64,000 bases of DNA from Janthinobacterium rivuli (GTDB taxonomy: Bacteria > Pseudomonadota > Gammaproteobacteria > Burkholderiales > Burkholderiaceae_D): contig NZ_CP121464.1 in assembly GCF_029690045.1 (NCBI RefSeq), positions 496,001-560,000 on the forward strand. Reading direction: 5' to 3'. Shown piece by piece: positions 49,477-57,970 of the stretch (within the stretch, counting starts at the first letter, position 1; each line of letters starts with the position of its first letter). The notes under the pieces were generated by a model. That model was not told the origin of the DNA, made no database searches, and worked only from the letters and a program-made list of their open reading frames with translations. Both the position numbers and the translations under genes were made by a program.

Positions 49477-52400
49477 ATGCCGCGTGCTTGCTGCCGTCGG
49501 CCAGCAGGGTCAGCAATCTCGCCTTATCCTTGCGGTAAGTATCGACGGCCGCTTCCTTGACGTGGCCGAAGCCGCGGATTTTCTCGGGCAGCGATGCCAG
49601 TTCCACGCAAGTGGCCAGGTTCTCCGCCGTCAGGTTGACCAGCATGCCGGCCAGCAGTTCGCGGTATTCGACGATGAGGGCGCGTTCCATCTTGCGCTCG
49701 TTTGTATAACCGAAGACGTCGAAGGTGCCGCCGCGCAAGCCCTTGGCTTTCGCCAGCAGCTTGAAGGCGCGCCACATCCAGGAACCGAACTCCGCTTTTA
49801 CCAAATGCCCTTTCGCATCTTTCTTCGCGAACAGCGGTGGCGCCAGGTTGAATTTCACGGAGAAATTACCTTCGAACTGCTGCTGCAATTGCTCCACGAA
49901 ACGGCCATCCGTGTACAGGCGTGCCACTTCGTATTCATCCTTGTAGGCCAGCAACTTGAAATAGCTCTTGGCGACAGCCGTCGACAGCTTCTGGCCCAGT
50001 CCCAGGGTGTTTTCGCGGTCGCGCACCTGTTTCACCAAGGTCGCATAACCATCCGCATACGCGGCGTTCTGGTAGGCCGTGAGGAATTCCACGCGCTTCT
50101 TGATGACGCTATCGAGGCTTTGCGGCATTTGCACGATAATCGCTTGCGATGGCGTGGCGATCTGCGTGACCTTGCGCACGTCGACGGCGGCGCGGCGGCC
50201 CCACAGGAAACTCTTCTTGTTCGACTCGATGCCCACGCCATTGAGTTCAATGGCGCGCAGCAGGGCCGCTTCCGTCAGCGGGATGCGGCCTTTTTGCCAG
50301 GCGTAGCCGAGCATGAACAGGTTGGCGGCAATCGAGTCGCCCATCAGCGCGGTGGCTAATTTTGTCGCGTCGATGAAGTCGGCCGCGTCCGCGCCGCCGA
50401 CGGATTCCTCGATCAGCTGGCGCACTTCCGCCGTCGGATATTGCCAGTCGGCATTCTGCGCAAACGTGCCCGGCGGCTGCTCGTGCAGGTTGACGACGGC
50501 CAGGCTGCGGCCCGGACGCATTTTCGACACGGCATCCTGCGCGCCGGCCGTCAGCATGTCGCAGCCCAGAATCAGGTCCGCTTCGCCCGTGGCGATGCGC
50601 TGGGCGCGGATGTGCGCGGGCGACTTGGCGATTTTCACGTGCGAGGTGACGGAACCGTTCTTTTGCGACATGCCCGTCATGTCCAGCACGGATGCACCCT
50701 TGCCTTCCAGGTGGGCCGCCATGCCCATCAGGGCGCCGACGGTGATGACACCCGTGCCGCCGATGCCGTTGATGAGGATGTTGTACGGCGCGTCGCAGGC
50801 GGGCAGCACGGGTTCCGGCAGGGGGCCGAAGTTGTCCGTCTCGCCCGCTTTGCTGGCACCCGTCTTGGTCTTCTTCAGGCTGCCGCCCTCGACCGTGACG
50901 AAGCTGGGGCAAAAACCCTTGGCGCACGAATAATCCTTGTTACACGAGGATTGGTCGATGGTGCGCTTGCGGCCAAATTCCGTCTCTTTCGGCAGAATCG
51001 ACACGCAGTTCGACTGCACGCCGCAGTCGCCGCAGCCTTCGCAGACGGCGTCGTTGATGACCATGCGCTTGGCAATGTCCGGATACTCGCCTTTCTTGCG
51101 GCGCCGGCGTTTCTCGGCCGCGCAGGTCTGGTCGTAGATCAGCACGGACACGCCTTGGACTTCGCGCAGTTCGCGCTGCACGGCATCCATGTCCTTGCGG
51201 TCGTGCAAGGTCAGGTGGGCGGGCAGGTTGCTGCGGTCGCTGTAGCGGCTCAGGTCTTCCGTGACCAGCGCGATGCGGGCGATGCCTTCGGCGGCCACTT
51301 GCTGCGCCATCATCGGCACGGTGATGAGGCCGTCCACGGGCTGGCCGCCCGTCATGGCGACGGCGTCGTTGTAGAGAATCTTGTAAGTAATGTTGACCTT
51401 GGCCGCCTGCGCGGCACGGATGGCCAGGTAGCCAGAATGAAAGTAGGTGCCGTCGCCGAGGTTCTGGAACACGTGCGGCAATTCCGAGAACGCGGCCTGG
51501 CCTATCCACGGCGCGCCTTCGCCGCCCATGTGCGTGGTCAGCTTGTTCATTTCCGGGTAGATCGACGTGGCCATCACGTGGCAGCCGATGCCGGCCAGCG
51601 CCAGGCTGCCCTCGGGTACTTTGGTCGAGGTGTTGTGCGGGCAGCCGGAGCAGTAAAAGGCGGGGCGGAACGGCGTATTCACGGCTTTCTTTAATACCGC
51701 ATCCTTGGCGTCGAGGAAACTGAGTCGAGCCTTGATCAGGTCGCAGGTGACGGGGTCGGAAATCAGGCGCGCGATGCGGCTGGCGATGACTCTAGCCACT
51801 TGCGAGACGGAAAAGTCGGCCTTCGAGGTCAGCAGCCATTCGCCGCGCGGCGCCACCCATTCGCCCTTTTCGTCGAATTTGCCGATGACTCTAGGGCGCA
51901 CGTCGTCGCGCCAGTTGTAGAGTTGTTCTTTCAACTGGTATTCGACGATCTGGCGTTTTTCTTCGACGACAAGAATTTCATCGAGGCCTTGCGCAAACTC
52001 ACGCACGCTGTCCGGCTCCAGAGGCCACGGCATGGCCACCTTGAACAGCCGCATGCCGACGTCGGCCGCCATCTGCTCATCGATGCCCAGCTCTTCCAGC
52101 GCTTCGAGCACGTCCAGATACGATTTGCCGGACGCGATGATGCCCAGCTTGGCGTTCGGGCTGTCGATGGTGGTGTGGTTGAGCTTGTTTTCGCGCGCGT
52201 AGGCCAGGGCTGCATAGATCTTGTAATCCTGCATCAGCGCTTCCTGGTTGCGCGCCTGCTGGCCCAGCGGGATGCTCGACAGGCGCGCGTTCAGGCCGCC
52301 TTCGGGCATGATGAAATCCTGCGGAATCTTCACTTCCACGCGGAACGGATCGGCATCGATGGAAGCCGACGATTCGACCGTGTCGGCCAGAGCCTTGAAG

Positions 52401-53071
52401 GCCACGGTGCAGCCGGAAAAGCGCGACATGGCCCAGCCGTGGATGCCCAGATCCAGGTATTCCTGCACATTGCACGGATACAGGACGGGAATCATCGAGG
52501 CGGAGAACAAATGGTCGGACTGGTGCGGCAGGGTCGACGAATACGCGCCATGGTCGTCGCCGGCCACCAGCAGCACGCCGCCCAGTTTCGACGTTCCCGC
52601 ATGGTTCATGTGCTTGAAAACATCGCCGCAGCGGTCCACACCCGGACCCTTGCCGTACCACATGGCGAATACGCCGTCGTACTTGGCCGGGCCGATCAGG
52701 TCGACCTGTTGCGAACCCCAGACGGCCGTGGCGGCCAGGTCTTCGTTGACGCCGGGCACGAACTGCACGTGGTGCGCTTCCAGCTGTTTCTTGGCTTTCC
52801 ACAGGTTCTCGTCGAGGCCGCCCAGGGGCGATCCCCGGTAGCCGGAGATGAAGCCGGCCGTGTTGAGGCCAGCGGCCTGGTCGCGCAGGCGCTGCATCAT
52901 CGGCAGGCGCACGAGGGCTTGGATGCCGGACAGGAAGATGGCGCCGGAAGTGGCCGTGTATTTGTCGTCGAGGCTGACGGTGGTCAAACGGGAAGGTTCA
53001 AGCGGTGTAGATGGCGCGGCACCGGCGTTTCTAGCGAACGCTGCGGAGCCGTTTTCCGTGGTCACGGACAT
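49475..53071 (-). CDS. Indolepyruvate ferredoxin oxidoreductase, fused single-chain form
   Basis: The 1198-residue protein combines the parts that are separate IorA/IorB chains in archaea. An N-terminal pyrimidine-binding domain carries FISGYRGSPLGGLDENL. A ThDP-binding domain follows (GEGAPWIGQAAF, GDGTYFHSGYLA, NDAVAMTGGQPVDG). A [4Fe-4S] segment has CEGCGDCGVQSNC, then a 2-oxoacid gamma domain INGIGGTGVITVGALMGMAAH. It oxidatively decarboxylates arylpyruvates to aryl-CoA with ferredoxin. GGAGA precedes the ATG at 53071. A large AT-rich palindrome lies 100 bases upstream. Likely used in aromatic amino acid turnover. Confidence 0.92.
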   Translation of the reverse strand: MSVTTENGSAAFARNAGAAPSTPLEPSRLTTVSLDDKYTATSGAIFLSGIQALVRLPMMQRLRDQAAGLNTAGFISGYRGSPLGGLDENLWKAKKQLEAHHVQFVPGVNEDLAATAVWGSQQVDLIGPAKYDGVFAMWYGKGPGVDRCGDVFKHMNHAGTSKLGGVLLVAGDDHGAYSSTLPHQSDHLFSASMIPVLYPCNVQEYLDLGIHGWAMSRFSGCTVAFKALADTVESSASIDADPFRVEVKIPQDFIMPEGGLNARLSSIPLGQQARNQEALMQDYKIYAALAYARENKLNHTTIDSPNAKLGIIASGKSYLDVLEALEELGIDEQMAADVGMRLFKVAMPWPLEPDSVREFAQGLDEILVVEEKRQIVEYQLKEQLYNWRDDVRPRVIGKFDEKGEWVAPRGEWLLTSKADFSVSQVARVIASRIARLISDPVTCDLIKARLSFLDAKDAVLKKAVNTPFRPAFYCSGCPHNTSTKVPEGSLALAGIGCHVMATSIYPEMNKLTTHMGGEGAPWIGQAAFSELPHVFQNLGDGTYFHSGYLAIRAAQAAKVNITYKILYNDAVAMTGGQPVDGLITVPMMAQQVAAEGIARIALVTEDLSRYSDRSNLPAHLTLHDRKDMDAVQRELREVQGVSVLIYDQTCAAEKRRRRKKGEYPDIAKRMVINDAVCEGCGDCGVQSNCVSILPKETEFGRKRTIDQSSCNKDYSCAKGFCPSFVTVEGGSLKKTKTGASKAGETDNFGPLPEPVLPACDAPYNILINGIGGTGVITVGALMGMAAHLEGKGASVLDMTGMSQKNGSVTSHVKIAKSPAHIRAQRIATGEADLILGCDMLTAGAQDAVSKMRPGRSLAVVNLHEQPPGTFAQNADWQYPTAEVRQLIEESVGGADAADFIDATKLATALMGDSIAANLFMLGYAWQKGRIPLTEAALLRAIELNGVGIESNKKSFLWGRRAAVDVRKVTQIATPSQAIIVQMPQSLDSVIKKRVEFLTAYQNAAYADGYATLVKQVRDRENTLGLGQKLSTAVAKSYFKLLAYKDEYEVARLYTDGRFVEQLQQQFEGNFSVKFNLAPPLFAKKDAKGHLVKAEFGSWMWRAFKLLAKAKGLRGGTFDVFGYTNERKMERALIVEYRELLAGMLVNLTAENLATCVELASLPEKIRGFGHVKEAAVDTYRKDKARLLTLLADGSKHAA

Positions 53072-53170
53072 GGCTGTCTCCAAAAGGGTGTTTCAGATAA
53101 CGGCTGTACAAGGGGCGCGCCCGGTAAGGCGCGCGCTGTGCAGACGGGATGGCCGCGTGTGGGCGGCATA

Positions 53171-53196
53171 TAACTATTTTAAATTTAAAATAGTTA
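53171..53196. promoter_or_regulatory. Perfect 26-bp AT-rich palindrome upstream of the oxidoreductase
   Basis: TAACTATTTTAAA (53171-53183) is followed directly by its reverse complement TTTAAAATAGTTA (53184-53196). It has only two G/C base pairs in GC-rich DNA, 100 bases before the oxidoreductase start and 70 after the LysR stop. It is a strong operator candidate; size and symmetry fit a MarR- or TetR-type dimer rather than a LysR protein. Confidence 0.75.
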
Positions 53197-53265
53197 ATGT
53201 GGTCAGTGTAGAACGAGTCAGGGGAGGGGGCAAATACGCTTTGCCGATGGGGGTATAAGAAATAC

Positions 53266-54207
53266 TTATGCCATGGGCGAGAGCACGTTTGCCCCCACCC
53301 AGCGCCCGCTGCCGCACAGCTCGGCGGCCACTTGCAGCACGAGGTTTTTCACGGCGTTGCCTGCATTCGTGAGGGGAATGTTTTTCGACGCACACAGGGC
53401 CACCGTGCGCGACAGGACGGGGCTGTGGATGGCGTAGCTGCGCATGGCGCCGCTGTCGAGTTCGGCCAGCAGGGGCGCTGCCGGCAGGATGGTGGCGCCC
53501 ATGCCGGCCAGGATGGCCGATTTCAGGATGGCGATCGAGTTGATCTCGATCACGTTCGCCGTTTCCAGGCCCAGTTCGCGCGCGCGGCTGTCGATGCGCG
53601 GGCGCACGCCATGCTGCAGGCCCGGCAGGATCAGGGTGGCGCTCAGGGCTTGCTGGAACGACACGGCATGGCCGGCGGGCGCGAATGGCGAATCGCTGCG
53701 GCAGATGAAACGCATCTCTTCTTCCACCAGCGGGCTGCAGGCAAACGGCGTCAGCTGGCCATCGTCGAACAGCACGGCCAGGTTGATGCGGCCCGATTTG
53801 AGCTGTTCATTGAGGTTGCCCGTGATTTCTTCCGTCAGTTGCAGGGTGATTTCGGGATAGCGTTCGCGCGCGGCCAGCAGCAGGGGCAGGGCCAGGGCGC
53901 CGGAAATGCTGTGCGGTAAGCCCAGGGTGACATTGCCGGACGGCCGCGTGGCGCTTTGCGTGACGGCCGAGCGGGCGTCGGCCACCTGTTTCAGGATCGC
54001 TTGCGCATGTTCGTAAAACACCTTGCCCGCGTCCGTGCTGAGCACGCCCTGGGCCGAGCGATGCAGCAGCTGCACGCCCAGCTCCTCTTCCAGTTGGCGC
54101 AACTGCTGCGTCAGGGCCGGCTGCGCCACGTGCAGGATCAGGGCCGCGCGCGACAGCGAGCCGTGGTCGACGATGGCAACAAAGTAGCGTAATTGGCGCA
54201 GTTCCAT
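53266..54207 (-). CDS. LysR-family transcriptional regulator
   Basis: The 313-residue LysR-type regulator has the helix-turn-helix ELRQLRYFVAIVDHGSLSRA, HVAQPALTQQLRQLE, then a substrate-binding domain (NVTLGLPHSISGALALPLLL...). The domain set resembles the Nac/Cbl-like group, but I would not assign a ligand. The start at 54207 is the usual MELRQLRYF; the open frame to 54267 adds an unlikely extension. It is upstream of the oxidoreductase on the same strand and may regulate it or the c-di-GMP gene that it faces. Confidence 0.87.
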   Translation of the reverse strand: MELRQLRYFVAIVDHGSLSRAALILHVAQPALTQQLRQLEEELGVQLLHRSAQGVLSTDAGKVFYEHAQAILKQVADARSAVTQSATRPSGNVTLGLPHSISGALALPLLLAARERYPEITLQLTEEITGNLNEQLKSGRINLAVLFDDGQLTPFACSPLVEEEMRFICRSDSPFAPAGHAVSFQQALSATLILPGLQHGVRPRIDSRARELGLETANVIEINSIAILKSAILAGMGATILPAAPLLAELDSGAMRSYAIHSPVLSRTVALCASKNIPLTNAGNAVKNLVLQVAAELCGSGRWVGANVLSPMA

Positions 54208-54289
54208 GGGGTCCAAGAGCGGTGCGTTGAGGGTGCGTTGAGCGGAAAAAACCGGGTGTTGCGCCACGGCGCCGAACGCGGCCAGCAGA

Positions 54290-54305
54290 ATAACAATTTT
54301 GTTAT
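54290..54305. promoter_or_regulatory. Palindrome between divergent LysR and HD-GYP genes
   Basis: ATAACAA-TT-TTGTTAT is a 7+2+7 palindrome in the 149-base gap between the LysR start and the HD-GYP start. A -10-like TATACT (54303-54308) overlaps its right arm in the HD-GYP direction. It is a natural candidate for the LysR protein's own site. Confidence 0.6.
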
Positions 54306-54356
54306 ACTCATTCTAGCGCCTTCGGTGCTCCAGCCGCGTATTTGTGGGATGACAGC

Positions 54357-55583
54357 ATGCTTAAGAAAGTTGATTCGTCTCAATTAAAAGTGGGCATGTA
54401 CATTCATGACCTCAGCTGCGACTGGATGACGCATCCCTTCGTGCGCAACCGTTTCTTGTTGCGCAGCGACGATGAGATCCGCAAGATCGTGCAGGCCGGC
54501 ATCCACGACGTGGTGATCGACAGCGGCAAGGGCCTCGACGTGCAGGACGCGCACACCGTGGCGCAGGCGCGCGCCGAGACGGAACGCGAACTGGTGCAGA
54601 TCGCCGCGGCGCCGCAAGTGGTCACGCGCGTGTCGCTGGGCATGGAGCTGGCGCGCGCCACGCAGGTGCGGCGGCAGGCGGCCAGCCTGGTGCGCACGGT
54701 GATGGCCGACGTGCGCCTGGGCAAGGCGGTCGAGCTCGACCGTGTACAGCACACGGTGCAAGACATCACCGAATCGATCCTGCGCAATCCCGGCGCCCTC
54801 GTCGGCCTGTTGCGCATCAAGAGCAAGGATGACTACACCTTTTTGCATTCCGTCAGCGTATGCGCGCTGCTGGTGGCGTTTTGCCGCTCGCGCGGCATCG
54901 ATGCGGCCACCACGCACCAGGCCGGCCTCGGTGGCTTGCTGCACGACACGGGCAAGGCCCTGGTGCCCGACAGCGTGCTGAACAAGCCCGGTCCCTTGAC
55001 GCCGGAAGAATTTGCCCTGATCAAGCGCCATCCGCGCGACGGCTACGACATCCTGCGCCAGTCGCCCGAGCTGGGCGCGATTCCCCTCGACATCGCCTTG
55101 CACCACCACGAACGGCGCGACGGCAGCGGCTATCCGGACCAGCTGGCCGGCGACGCCATCAGCGAACTGGCGCAGATGGCCGCCATCGTCGATGTGTATG
55201 ACGCGCTGACGTCGGACCGCAGCTACCACAAGGGGATTCCCGCCGCCGAAGCCCTGCGCAAGATTTATGAATGGAGCAAATTCCATTTCAACCCCGTGTT
55301 CGCGCAGGATTTCATGCGCTGCGTGGGCATCTATCCGGTCGGCACCATGGTGATGCTGGAATCGGGCCGCCTGGCCGTCGTTGTCGAGGCACACGAAAGC
55401 AATCTGCTGGCGCCGAAGGTGAATGTATTTTTCAGTACGAAGAGCAAGACCTACATCAAGCCGGAAACGGTCGACCTGTCGCGCGGCTTCGGTTTCGGCG
55501 GCGCCGACAAGATCGTCGGCCATGAGTCGGCCGCCAAGTGGCAGGTCGATCCCATGCGTTTTTTATCGCTGGCGGATGCCTAG
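54357..55583 (+). CDS. HD-GYP c-di-GMP phosphodiesterase (with DUF3391)
   Basis: The 408-residue protein has an N-terminal DUF3391 part (SSQLKVGMYIHDLSCDWM). The HD-GYP domain has HSVSVCALLVAF, GLLHDTGKALVPD, HHERRDGSGYPDQL (intact HD and GYP) and MAAIVDVYDALTSDRSYHK. It should hydrolyse c-di-GMP. The start at 54357 is MLKKVDS; the open frame to 54342 is only a few codons longer. It converges on the GGDEF gene with a 4-base overlap (55580-55583). With that enzyme it sets local c-di-GMP level, possibly for the pilus locus that follows. Confidence 0.93.
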   Translation: MLKKVDSSQLKVGMYIHDLSCDWMTHPFVRNRFLLRSDDEIRKIVQAGIHDVVIDSGKGLDVQDAHTVAQARAETERELVQIAAAPQVVTRVSLGMELARATQVRRQAASLVRTVMADVRLGKAVELDRVQHTVQDITESILRNPGALVGLLRIKSKDDYTFLHSVSVCALLVAFCRSRGIDAATTHQAGLGGLLHDTGKALVPDSVLNKPGPLTPEEFALIKRHPRDGYDILRQSPELGAIPLDIALHHHERRDGSGYPDQLAGDAISELAQMAAIVDVYDALTSDRSYHKGIPAAEALRKIYEWSKFHFNPVFAQDFMRCVGIYPVGTMVMLESGRLAVVVEAHESNLLAPKVNVFFSTKSKTYIKPETVDLSRGFGFGGADKIVGHESAAKWQVDPMRFLSLADA

Positions 55584-56626
55584 AAGAATTCTGCCGTATC
55601 GTTCGAGGTGATAGTTGTCAGCAAGCCTTTTGCCACCAGTTCGTCATAGTGGCACGCCAGGTTGCGGCCATGGCTCTTGGCGTAATACAGGGCCTGGTCG
55701 GCGCGGCCGAGGATGATGACGGGTGCCTCGTAGGCGTTGATGCTGACGAAGCCCACGCTGACGGTCACTCTGCCCACTTGCGGGAAGTCGTGCGCTTCGA
55801 CGTTGGTGCGGAAGCGGTCGATGATTTTCTGCGCATTTTCCAGGGTGATCGAGCGCAGCAGCACGACGAATTCCTCGCCGCCGAAGCGGAAGATGCGGTC
55901 TTGCGAGCGGAACGACGATTGCAGCTGGTTGGCGATCAGGATCAGCACTTCATCGCCATACAGGTGGCCAAATTTATCGTTGACCAGTTTGAAATGATCG
56001 ACGTCGATCACGGCCAGCCATTGCCGTTCCGTGTCCGTATGGTGGCGCCGTTCTTCATCGACGGGACGCGACTTCTCCGCTTCCGGTTCGCCGCGGCTTT
56101 GCAGGATTTTCGCCAGCTGGTCGTCGAAGGTCTTGCGGTTCAACAAGCCGGTGAGCGAATCGCGTTCGCTGTAGTCGAGCAGGTTCTGGAAATTGCGGTA
56201 CACGCTGACGATGCCGCCGATCACCTGGATGGTGGCGCCCGTGTACGGCGTGGGGTTGGTGATTTCCAGGCAGGTGGTGACCTGGTCGCCGATCCAGATG
56301 GGCAGCCACAGCAGGTGGCGGCCGTCGGCGCACAGGGTGTCGGCGCTTGCTTCATGGCGCTTGATGCAGGCGGCCAGGGCCGGATAGTCCGACAGCGGTT
56401 CGCCCGGCAGGGTAGGGTCGATATGCTCTTCCATGCGGGCCACGCTGCCCGCCACGATGATGGCCCGCGACCGCACGAACACCTGGCCACGCACGGTGGT
56501 CAGGGCCAGCACACGGGTCTGCGACGCGGCAGCGAGTTCCTGGACCGCCGAGATCACGGAGATGTCGAGCATCGTGTGGTCGCGGTGCCCGGTCATGTCC
56601 ACCATGTGTTTCAGTAGGGAATCCAT
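55580..56626 (-). CDS. Diguanylate cyclase (GGDEF)
   Basis: The 348-residue protein has an N-terminal GAF-like sensory part (about residues 1-160) and a GGDEF domain: RDSLTGLLNRKTFDDQL, VIDVDHFKLVNDKFGH, RIFRFGGEEFVVLL. The active GGEEF and an I-site RxxD five residues before it (RSQD) are both intact, so it is probably an active, product-inhibited cyclase. I start it at 56626 (MDSLLKHMV); the longer frame to 56716 lacks a ribosome site. Confidence 0.92.
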   Translation of the reverse strand: MDSLLKHMVDMTGHRDHTMLDISVISAVQELAAASQTRVLALTTVRGQVFVRSRAIIVAGSVARMEEHIDPTLPGEPLSDYPALAACIKRHEASADTLCADGRHLLWLPIWIGDQVTTCLEITNPTPYTGATIQVIGGIVSVYRNFQNLLDYSERDSLTGLLNRKTFDDQLAKILQSRGEPEAEKSRPVDEERRHHTDTERQWLAVIDVDHFKLVNDKFGHLYGDEVLILIANQLQSSFRSQDRIFRFGGEEFVVLLRSITLENAQKIIDRFRTNVEAHDFPQVGRVTVSVGFVSINAYEAPVIILGRADQALYYAKSHGRNLACHYDELVAKGLLTTITSNDTAEFF

Positions 56627-57107
56627 TGTCGATCTCTGGAAAGTAGTCACACAAGTGTCGTCATAGCAGCATTGCATCAAGCAAGAGCATGTTCGCGTCC
56701 GTCTACAAGAAGCCAAGATTTATTTGGTGGCATGACGCTCTGTACCACCGGGCGAGAGGCCTTTCCAAAGAAGAGCTAAGCAGGATAATGTCTTTTTGCC
56801 TAATAGGCAATTAACGTATGCAATATTTCATGTAAATACATGAGATTCATGCACTGCATTGCAAAAAACTTGCCCTGACGAAGGCTTTCAATCCGGATCG
56901 CAACATTTGTTTGCGCCAGCCGCCATTTCACCAGAGTTTGATAATTTCCATGTGGAAACTTGTGGCGCGTCAATTTGCCAAAACGTGGACGCTTTATAGT
57001 CAATGTAATGGCGCAGAAATTTACGGCAGGAAACATATTAGCAGGAAAGGGCAATGTTTCACACCCGATTGCGCCAGGGACTTGTGATTCACTTTTGGGA
57101 GCTTGTC
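56627..57107. other. Intergenic region upstream of the Flp pilin
   Basis: About 480 bases with no gene, clearly more AT-rich than the surroundings. It contains TTTCCA-TG-TGGAAA (56945-56958), a 6+2+6 palindrome 150 bases before the pilin start. The pilin promoter must be here, but I could not fix a -35/-10 pair with normal spacing. It also carries the diguanylate cyclase promoter on the minus strand. Confidence 0.55.
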
Positions 57108-57290
57108 ATGCATACCTTCCTGTCGGCAGTACAGCAGTTTGTCAAGGATGAGGATGGCATTACGGCAATCGAATACGGCCTGATTGCGGCGTTGATGGCT
57201 ACCGCCATCACGGCCGGTTTCTTGCTGATCAAGACCAACTTGCTGGCCGTCCTCACCGACATTTCGTCGAACCTGGTGTTGACGCCCTAA
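57108..57290 (+). CDS. flp: Flp-type pilin
   Basis: The 60-residue prepilin has a short leader and the Flp cleavage motif DEDG-ITAIEYGLIAALMATAI, where prepilin peptidase cuts after the Gly. The hydrophobic helix follows, and a short C-terminal tail ends VLTP. GGGAG precedes the ATG at 57108. It is separated from the next gene by a strong terminator, so the major pilin is likely made in excess over the assembly proteins. The frame to 57054 is an untranslated extension. Confidence 0.93.
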   Translation: MHTFLSAVQQFVKDEDGITAIEYGLIAALMATAITAGFLLIKTNLLAVLTDISSNLVLTP

Positions 57291-57297
57291 GCGGGTG

Positions 57298-57330
57298 CCC
57301 GCCGCTGGCCGGCCAGTGGCGGGTTTTTTT
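57298..57330 (+). terminator. Strong hairpin terminator after the pilin gene
   Basis: CCCGCCGCTGGCC (57298-57310) pairs with GGCCAGTGGCGGG (57311-57323, one G-T pair) and is followed by seven T. It is a partial terminator within the pilus locus that would raise pilin relative to the downstream genes. Confidence 0.9.
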
Positions 57331-57343
57331 CGGGAGGTGTGCC

Positions 57344-57877
57344 ATGCCTGCAACTGCCTTGTGCGACCTGCTGTTGCTGTGCTTCGTGACGGGGGCCGCC
57401 GTCAGTGATTTGATCCGCCGCAAGATTCCGAATTGGCTGGTGTTGTCCGGCATCCTCGCCGCGCTGGCCTTGCACCTGTGGCTGTGGCCGCAAAACGTGC
57501 TGCCGCTGTGGCTGGGCGGCATGGCGACGGGCTTTTTCCTCTTTTTACCCTTGTACGTGCTGCGCGGCATGGCCGCCGGCGACGTCAAGCTGATCGCCAT
57601 GGCGGGCGCCTTTGCCGGTCCCTGGCCCGTGCTGCAGATCTGTTTCGCCACGTTTGTCCTGGGCGGCCTGATGGCCGTGCTGATGATCACCTGGCAGGGC
57701 AAGTGGCGCGCCTGCCTGGTCAATCTGCGCCAGCTGCTGTGGCCGATGATCGCGCGCATGGCCGGCATTCCCCTGGCGCCTAACGCACTGGGCAGCGGCG
57801 CCAGCGTGGGCAACATGCCGTACGGACTGGCCATTGCGCTGGGCTGCCTGCTGGTGCAAGGGCGGCATTATTTCTGA
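57344..57877 (+). CDS. cpaA: Prepilin peptidase (A24, TadV/CpaA)
   Basis: The 177-residue membrane aspartic protease has AVSDLIRRKIPN (first catalytic Asp) and AAGDVKLIAM (second Asp in GxD), plus about five hydrophobic segments. It removes the leader of the Flp pilin and TadE/F pseudopilins. GGGAGG precedes the ATG. It is shorter than PilD and lacks the methylase domain, as usual for Tad systems. Confidence 0.93.
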   Translation: MPATALCDLLLLCFVTGAAVSDLIRRKIPNWLVLSGILAALALHLWLWPQNVLPLWLGGMATGFFLFLPLYVLRGMAAGDVKLIAMAGAFAGPWPVLQICFATFVLGGLMAVLMITWQGKWRACLVNLRQLLWPMIARMAGIPLAPNALGSGASVGNMPYGLAIALGCLLVQGRHYF

Positions 57878-57970
57878 TTGGTATTCATTGCTCTGAATCA
57901 ATGGGCAGCTATGCCCGCTCGCTAGAATGAATTCTGTTCAATGCAGACTAAACCGGCTAGGAGACGCAGC

